DNA from: Microbacterium sp. CGR2
Lineage (GTDB): Bacteria; Actinomycetota; Actinomycetes; Actinomycetales; Microbacteriaceae
Length of the DNA: 64,000 nucleotides
Assembly: GCF_003626735.1 (NCBI RefSeq)
Contig: NZ_RBHX01000002.1
Location: 186,001 to 250,000 of the forward strand
Reading direction: 5' to 3'
The notes under the pieces are model-generated. The model did not search any database. It was not told the DNA's origin and saw nothing but the letters and a program-made list of their open reading frames with translations. Below are positions 59,389 to 64,000 of the stretch, one piece after another; positions within the stretch are counted from its first letter, which is position 1, and every line of letters starts with the position of its first letter. The translations under genes were made by a program, and so were the position numbers.

Positions 59389-60443
59389 AGGCCTTCGTGA
59401 TCACCGGCCCCGGTCAAGCGGGCGTAGAAGACGTGGAGGCGCCGACTGCGGCGCCCGGCGACGTGGTGGTCGAGGTGCAACGCGCGGGCGTCTGCGGCAC
59501 CGACATGGAGCTCTTCAGGGGAGAGATGCAGTACCTCGAGGAAGGCGTCACGACCTTCCCCGTGCGTATCGGCCACGAATGGATGGGAACTGTCCATACG
59601 GTGGGCGACGGTGTCGACCCGAGCTGGGTGGGCCGCCGGGTGACCGGCGACACCATGCTCGGCTGCGGTGTCTGCCGGCTCTGCCGAAACGGTCACCAGC
59701 ACGTCTGCGAATTCCGTGGAGAACTGGGCGTCCGCGACGGCAGAGCAGGCGCCCTCGCCGAACAGGTGGCGGTGCCGGCGACGTCGCTGCGCGCACTGCC
59801 CGACAGCGTCGACGACGCCCTCGGCGCGCTCGTCGAGCCTGGAGGGAATGCGCTGCGGGCCGTGCAAGCCGCCAAACTTCGGCAGGGTGACCGCGTGCTC
59901 ATCCTCGGACCAGGAACCATCGGACTCCTTGCAGCGATGTTCGCCCGCGCAACCGGTGCCGAGGTCCACCTGATGGGGCGCGGGGCGCGTTCGTTGGAGT
60001 TCGCCCGAACGCTCGACTTCCCCTCCAGCTGGCGCGAGGACGAGCTGCCGGACCTCCCATGGGACGCCGTCATCGATGCATCCAATGCTCGGCACCTGCC
60101 GGCGAGAGCACTGGAACTCGTCGAGCCCGCCGGGCGGGTCGTGTATGTCGGCCTGGCCGGCAGCCCCAGCCTCATCGACACGCGGACCCTCGCACTCAAG
60201 GACGTCACCGCCGTCGGTGTGCTGAGCGCCTCCCCCGGGCTCACCGAGACGATCGACGCATACGCGAACGGGGTCGTCGACCCTCGCCCGCTCATCGGCG
60301 CCACCATCGGCCTTCACGAGCTGGCACCCGTCCTCGCGGGCGAGCGCCCCGCGAACGCCGGCCCGGCACCGAAGATTCACGTCACCATCGCGACCGCCGC
60401 GAACGCTGCCGACCCCACAGACCTCGAGGAGGCAGGACGATGA
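59385..60443 (+). CDS. zinc-dependent alcohol dehydrogenase (sugar/polyol type)
   Basis: A 352-residue medium-chain dehydrogenase. The catalytic zinc is suggested by Cys37 in AGVCGTDMELF and His64/Glu65 in IGHEWMG; structural zinc by CGVCRLCRNGHQHVC. The NAD site is ILGPGTIGLLAAMF. Related enzymes oxidise glucose, threonine or sugar-acid hydroxyls. Here it may oxidise the free sugar or the 2-keto-3-deoxy acid. Start and stop both overlap neighbours by ATGA, so it is firmly inside the operon. Confidence 0.93.
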   Translation: MKAFVITGPGQAGVEDVEAPTAAPGDVVVEVQRAGVCGTDMELFRGEMQYLEEGVTTFPVRIGHEWMGTVHTVGDGVDPSWVGRRVTGDTMLGCGVCRLCRNGHQHVCEFRGELGVRDGRAGALAEQVAVPATSLRALPDSVDDALGALVEPGGNALRAVQAAKLRQGDRVLILGPGTIGLLAAMFARATGAEVHLMGRGARSLEFARTLDFPSSWREDELPDLPWDAVIDASNARHLPARALELVEPAGRVVYVGLAGSPSLIDTRTLALKDVTAVGVLSASPGLTETIDAYANGVVDPRPLIGATIGLHELAPVLAGERPANAGPAPKIHVTIATAANAADPTDLEEAGR

Positions 60444-61114
60444 AGACCGCCCTGATCACCGGAGGAGCCCGCGGGCTCGGAGCCGCCACAGCCGAGCGGC
60501 TGCGACACGACGGGGTGCGGACCATCACGGTCGACATCGCCGGTGACGTGGACCATCGCCTCGACGTCACGGACGAGCACGCTCTCGCAGCTGTGGCGTC
60601 GACCATCGGCCCGATCGACATCCTCGTCAACTCGGCCGGCATCGTCGGCCCGGGAGTTCCCCTCGTGGAGACGACCGCGGCGGACTGGCACTCGGTGCTG
60701 AACGTGAACGTGCTCGGCACCGTGGCGACGATGCGCGCATTCGTTCCCGGCATGGTCGAACGAGGCTGGGGGCGGGTCATCAACTTCGCCAGCATGGCCG
60801 GCAAGGACGGCAACGCGAACCTGTCGATCTACTCCGCCTCGAAGGCGGCGGTCATCGCGCTCACCAAGTCGGCGGGTAAAGAACTCGCGACCACGGGTGT
60901 GCTCGTCAACGCAGTCGCGCCAGCGGTGATCTCCACACCGATGAACGCCGAGACCGCACCGGACGCCCTCGCTCACATCACCAGCCTCATCCCGATGCGA
61001 CGGATCGGTCGACCGGAGGAGGTCGCCGAGCTGGTGGCGTGGCTCGCGTCGGACAAGGTGAGTTTCTCGACGGGCGCCGTCTACGACATCAGCGGTGGGC
61101 GCGCAACATACTGA
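60440..61114 (+). CDS. short-chain dehydrogenase/reductase
   Basis: A 224-residue classical SDR. The cofactor motif is TGGARGLG (7-14), NSAG at 64-67, and the catalytic Ser118, Tyr131 and Lys135 are all in place (NFASMAGK, YSASK). It ends FSTGAVYDISGGRATY. In type II L-rhamnose and L-fucose pathways an SDR oxidises either the sugar or the 2-keto-3-deoxy acid; which one here is open. Last gene of the operon, 6 bp from the convergent IclR gene. Confidence 0.93.
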   Translation: MKTALITGGARGLGAATAERLRHDGVRTITVDIAGDVDHRLDVTDEHALAAVASTIGPIDILVNSAGIVGPGVPLVETTAADWHSVLNVNVLGTVATMRAFVPGMVERGWGRVINFASMAGKDGNANLSIYSASKAAVIALTKSAGKELATTGVLVNAVAPAVISTPMNAETAPDALAHITSLIPMRRIGRPEEVAELVAWLASDKVSFSTGAVYDISGGRATY

Positions 61115-61120
61115 GCACGA

Positions 61121-61903
61121 TCACGTCATGGCGCCGAGCCGCTTGTCGACGATCGCTGTGATCTCGGCCGCATCGGCCTCAAGACGCTCGAGGGGCGTCC
61201 GGAAAGCGAGAGCGCTGATGCTGACCGCCCCAATAGGGCGCAGATCGGGACTGCGCCGGACCGGGACCGCGATGCAATTGACGCCCATCTCGTTCTCCTG
61301 GTCATCGACGGCGTAGCCGCGCCGCTTCGTCCTCTCCAGCTCGCGCCACAATGCCGCGACGGAAGTGATCGTGTGCTCCGTGCGCGAGGGAAGAGTCGCG
61401 GTGCCGAGTCGCTTCTCGAGTTCCTTCTCGCTCTCGACCTCCGCGCTGAGCAGCATCTTCCCGACGCCGGTGCGATAGGCCGGGTTGCGACCGCCGACCT
61501 CGGACGTGAGCCGCACGGCACCCCCGGGAGGATCGACCTTCGCCCGGTAGACGACTTCGACGCCTTCCAGCACGGCGAAGTGTGCCGTCTCTCCGTATTT
61601 GTCCACGAGTTCCTTCAACACCGGCTCGATCCGAGCGCTTTCGGGTCGGCCCGCCTGGTTCCGGAAAGCCAGACGCAGGAACTCGTCGCCGAGAACGTAC
61701 ACACCCCGAGACTGCAACTCAGCGAATCCGGCCCGCCGAAGTGCGGCCAACGCCCGATGCACCGTCGACTTCGCGCCACGCAGCTGCTGCGCCATCTGAT
61801 CGAGCGTGATGCCCTCCGGATGCTCAGCCAGTTCTGCCAAGACGGCAAGCACGCGATCAGCGCCGACCACGCGATCTGTGTCCGCTGAAGTGTCGTCGCC
61901 CAT
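61121..61903 (-). CDS. IclR-family transcriptional regulator
   Basis: A 260-residue regulator. The N-terminal winged helix is GADRVLAVLAELAEHPEGITLDQMAQQLRGAKSTVHRALAALRRAGF; the effector domain has AHFAVLEGVEVVYRAKVD, NPAYRTGVGKMLLSA and RGYAVDDQENEMGVNCIAVPV. The ATG at 61903 is used; GTG at 61909 would add two residues. It is probably the regulator of the adjacent sugar-acid genes. An IclR-box-like repeat lies just upstream, suggesting autoregulation. Confidence 0.93.
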   Translation of the reverse strand: MGDDTSADTDRVVGADRVLAVLAELAEHPEGITLDQMAQQLRGAKSTVHRALAALRRAGFAELQSRGVYVLGDEFLRLAFRNQAGRPESARIEPVLKELVDKYGETAHFAVLEGVEVVYRAKVDPPGGAVRLTSEVGGRNPAYRTGVGKMLLSAEVESEKELEKRLGTATLPSRTEHTITSVAALWRELERTKRRGYAVDDQENEMGVNCIAVPVRRSPDLRPIGAVSISALAFRTPLERLEADAAEITAIVDKRLGAMT

Positions 61904-61921
61904 ACTCACTATCCCGATTGA

Positions 61922-61936
61922 TGGAAGAGGTTTCCG
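61922..61936. promoter_or_regulatory. IclR-box-like operator upstream of iclR-family gene
   Basis: TGGAAGAGGTTTCCG resembles the E. coli IclR consensus TGGAAATnATTTCCA (GGAA-N5-TTCC core). It lies 18 bp before the start codon of the IclR gene. Confidence 0.5.
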
Positions 61937-62005
61937 TTGTCGATCGTATCGGCTGAGCTCCGGGGCACGAGTTGTTCGATGTCGGTGCGAGGGGCCTCGG
62001 CCGAG

Positions 62006-63001
62006 TCACTTCTCGACCTGGAAGTCGTCCGGCACCGGCGCGTCCGAGTGCCGCGCCGTGCGCGCGTCGCGCTCAAGGCCCGAGCGCTGCGTCAGCACGC
62101 CGTAGAGCTCGGGACGGCGGCCGAGCAGCCAGCGACGTCCGGTCGAGAGCGGAAGCAGATCCATGTCGAGGTCGGCGGTCACCACGGACTCGTCCGCGAC
62201 AGGGGTCTCGGCGATGATGCGACCGTACGGGTCGATGATCATCGCGTTTCCGGTGCGGATCTCGTCGTCATCGGGACCGATGCCGTTGCTGAACAGCAGG
62301 AAGACTCCGTTGTCGTGAGCGCGCGACGGAAGCCACCGCATGAGCCAGCCGCGTCCGGATGGACCGTTGACCGCATCGAGCAGCGCCTCGGGATCGTTCG
62401 CCCTGTTGTGCCAGAGCTCCGACGGGATGACCTTCATGCCGTGAGGGCTGCGCGAACTCGTGCCGCCCGTCTGATGCGGAGCGATGAGCATCTTCGCCCC
62501 GAGCAGCGTCACAGCCCTGACGTTTTCGACGAGGTTGTTGTCCCAGCAGATGAGAATCGCCATCCGGACACCCAAGGGAGTGTCGAAGACGGTAAAGCGG
62601 TCGCCACTGGAGATCGCCTCATGCTCGAAGGCATGCAGCTTGCGATGGATGTGCACGGCGCCGTCCGGGAAGCACACGGCATACGAATTGTAGAGAGCAT
62701 CGCCGTCGGACTCGAGGAATCCGGCGCCGATTCCCGCGCCCAGTTCCGCGGCGAGGTCGGTGAGCGCGCGCACCAGCGAACCATCGGCCGGCTCGGCGAG
62801 TTCACGGAGGTGCTCGACGGTGGTCTTCGTGAGATGCCAGTAGGCGAGCAGGCACATCTCGGGGAAGACGACGAGCCGCGCCCCGCCCGCGACGGCTTCC
62901 TCCGCGAGGCGCCGCACGGTCGCAAGGTTGCCGGCCTTGTCACCCGGCACTGCCTCGAACTGCACGACGGATACGCGCAAGTCGCCGGTGGATTCGATCA
63001 T
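62006..63001 (-). CDS. nitrilase-family carbon-nitrogen hydrolase
   Basis: A 331-residue amidohydrolase with the Glu-Lys-Cys triad: Glu48 in VVFPEMC, Lys121 in HRKLHAFE and Cys152 in LICWDNN. The Cys neighbourhood reads CWDNN, not the CWEHL of plant-type nitrilases, so an amidase or carbamoyl-hydrolase role is more likely. It ends in a charged C-terminal tail. Divergent from a lysR-family gene. Downstream (61904-62005) only the IclR-box candidate and a CTCGGCCGAG palindrome are seen. Confidence 0.92.
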   Translation of the reverse strand: MIESTGDLRVSVVQFEAVPGDKAGNLATVRRLAEEAVAGGARLVVFPEMCLLAYWHLTKTTVEHLRELAEPADGSLVRALTDLAAELGAGIGAGFLESDGDALYNSYAVCFPDGAVHIHRKLHAFEHEAISSGDRFTVFDTPLGVRMAILICWDNNLVENVRAVTLLGAKMLIAPHQTGGTSSRSPHGMKVIPSELWHNRANDPEALLDAVNGPSGRGWLMRWLPSRAHDNGVFLLFSNGIGPDDDEIRTGNAMIIDPYGRIIAETPVADESVVTADLDMDLLPLSTGRRWLLGRRPELYGVLTQRSGLERDARTARHSDAPVPDDFQVEK

Positions 63002-63046
63002 CTGGTCATTCCTGTCGTCTGGTTCGTCCCAGTCAAGAGGATGTGC

Positions 63047-63074
63047 AACATAACCACAAATGAATAAAGAGCAA
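63047..63074 (-). promoter_or_regulatory. promoter of the nitrilase-family gene
   Basis: On the minus strand TTGCTC (63069-63074), a 16-bp spacer and TATGTT (63047-63052), within the most AT-rich short stretch of the window. It sits between divergent lysR and nitrilase genes. Confidence 0.5.
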
Positions 63075-63079
63075 GAATG

Positions 63080-63085
63080 TATAAG
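63080..63085 (+). promoter_or_regulatory. -10 element of lysR-family gene
   Basis: TATAAG, 8 nt before the ATG at 63094, implying a leaderless or very short leader. It is adjacent to the nitrilase promoter, so one bound LysR dimer could affect both. Confidence 0.45.
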
Positions 63086-63093
63086 GTCTGAGA

Positions 63094-63969
63094 ATGGATA
63101 TCCGCTTGCTGCGCGCCCTGGTGCGTGCTGCCGACCATCCGACTTTCAGCGAAGCGGCGACATCGCTGTCGATCACCCAGCCCGCATTCACCAAGCAGAT
63201 CCAGCAGCTCGAGTCGCAGGTGGGCACTGCGCTGTTCCGTCGCGGCCGGCATGGTGCCGGGCTGACGTCCGCGGGGGCGGCGCTCCTGAACGATGCGCGC
63301 ACGATCGTCGATCTCGCCGACCGGTTCGGAGCAAGAGTCAGGCGGCTGTCGGCAGGAGACGAAGGGCACCTCACGGTGGGGTTCGGGCTTTCGAGCATCG
63401 CCGTCGCACCACGCGTGGTCGCCGCTTTCCGCTCCACTTCGCCCGGCGTGACGGTTCGCTTGGAAGACATGTCCTCGGCGGCACAGATCGAGGGCGTCCG
63501 AAGCGGAGAACTGGACATCGCTTTCGCGCGGATGCCGGCGCCACCGGACCTGCGTGCGATCGCGGTGCTCTCAGACCGCCTGGTCATCGCTCATCCTGAC
63601 GACGGTGACCCGCCGCCCGAGGGCGGGCTCGCCGAGTGGTTGCATCGGCATCCGCTCGTCCGCCTCTCCACCGGGCGCGGCCCGGGTCTCGCTGCCCAGG
63701 TCGGTAGGTATCTGTCCACCGCCGGCGTGACCCCGCAGGTCGTCCAAGAGGCTGACGATCTTCAGACGGTTCTCGCACTCGTCGCCGCTGGCGTCGGAGC
63801 GGCGATCGTCCCGGAGAGCGCCCGCAACATCGGGCCGGCCCGCGTTTCGATGCGACGACTCGGCGGCGCGAGCGCATCGTGGACGGTCGGCGTCGTCTGG
63901 CGGGCCGACAACGAGACCCCCGTCGTCCGAGCCTTCCTCGACGAGCTCGCCAGGATTCCGGAGGGTTGA
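63094..63969 (+). CDS. LysR-family transcriptional regulator
   Basis: A 291-residue regulator: MDIRLLRALVRAADHPTFSEAATSLSITQPAFTKQIQQLESQVGTALFRR is the LysR winged helix. The effector domain (about 90-291) follows, with HLTVGFGLSSIAVAPRVV. It is complete; the last 31 bases of the window after its stop show nothing. Divergent from the nitrilase gene across 92 bp, the classic layout for a LysR regulator and its target. Confidence 0.93.
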   Translation: MDIRLLRALVRAADHPTFSEAATSLSITQPAFTKQIQQLESQVGTALFRRGRHGAGLTSAGAALLNDARTIVDLADRFGARVRRLSAGDEGHLTVGFGLSSIAVAPRVVAAFRSTSPGVTVRLEDMSSAAQIEGVRSGELDIAFARMPAPPDLRAIAVLSDRLVIAHPDDGDPPPEGGLAEWLHRHPLVRLSTGRGPGLAAQVGRYLSTAGVTPQVVQEADDLQTVLALVAAGVGAAIVPESARNIGPARVSMRRLGGASASWTVGVVWRADNETPVVRAFLDELARIPEG

Positions 63970-64000
63970 GGTCTGGCACGCAGAGCCTGTGCTCTCGACG

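Noticed and set aside
61996..62005. CTCGGCCGAG palindrome as terminator of the nitrilase gene
   Set aside because: The stem has no loop and no U-tract, and is too short to be called; noted only in the nitrilase entry.

Overview
The window is GC-rich, tightly packed actinobacterial chromosome, most likely from the Microbacteriaceae (Microbacterium-like). The evidence is G/C-ending codons, many GTG starts, a protein O-mannosyltransferase next to rsmI, Tat/Sec-style membrane enzymes, and many genes with a TAnnnT hexamer only 6-7 nt before the start codon and no Shine-Dalgarno sequence (probable leaderless transcripts). I see no rRNA, tRNA, CRISPR, transposase, integrase or phage structural gene. 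No gene-free stretch exceeds about 160 bases, so there is no large empty region to describe.

Region by region: 1-557 is the start of metG. 590-2098 is a membrane-anchored molybdopterin oxidoreductase with an internal twin-arginine motif. 2144-9848 is a LacI-controlled import operon: a peptide-type ABC transporter plus a cytosolic GH1 beta-glucosidase, probably for cellobiose or another beta-glucoside. 9898-24320 is mostly housekeeping or core-like: a methyltransferase, rsmI, pmt, an amino-acid permease, a YyaL-type thioredoxin protein, an aldo/keto reductase, HrpA helicase, a quinone reductase, a Gfo/Idh/MocA oxidoreductase and a NYN-LOTUS putative RNase.

24331-35768 is a sugar-catabolic island: a ribose-type ABC transporter (binding protein, two permeases, double ATPase), two Gfo/Idh/MocA dehydrogenases, three TIM-barrel isomerase/epimerases, a Dabb protein and a ROK repressor. 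This enzyme set suits oxidation of a glycoside or anhydrosugar to a keto-sugar followed by metal-dependent cleavage or epimerisation; the substrate is not known. 35828-45804 holds small regulatory and stress modules: TetR/DUF4166/TIGR01777, a divergent HTH pair with an ImmA/IrrE protease, and an MFS efflux operon with two MarR genes and two clear operator palindromes.

45871-61903 is a plant-polysaccharide island. An AraC regulator diverges from a MalF/MalG/binding-protein transporter, an alpha-L-rhamnosidase (GH78), a GH127-like enzyme with its thiolate-site cysteines, and a large secreted protein with FG-GAP/VCBS repeats and a probable TIM-barrel hydrolase. It is followed by an IlvD/Edd sugar-acid dehydratase, a fumarylacetoacetase-family hydrolase, a zinc dehydrogenase, a short-chain dehydrogenase and an IclR regulator. 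Together they suggest uptake and trimming of deoxysugar or arabinose-containing oligosaccharides and non-phosphorylative oxidation of the released sugar. 62006-63969 is a nitrilase-family amidohydrolase with a divergent LysR regulator.
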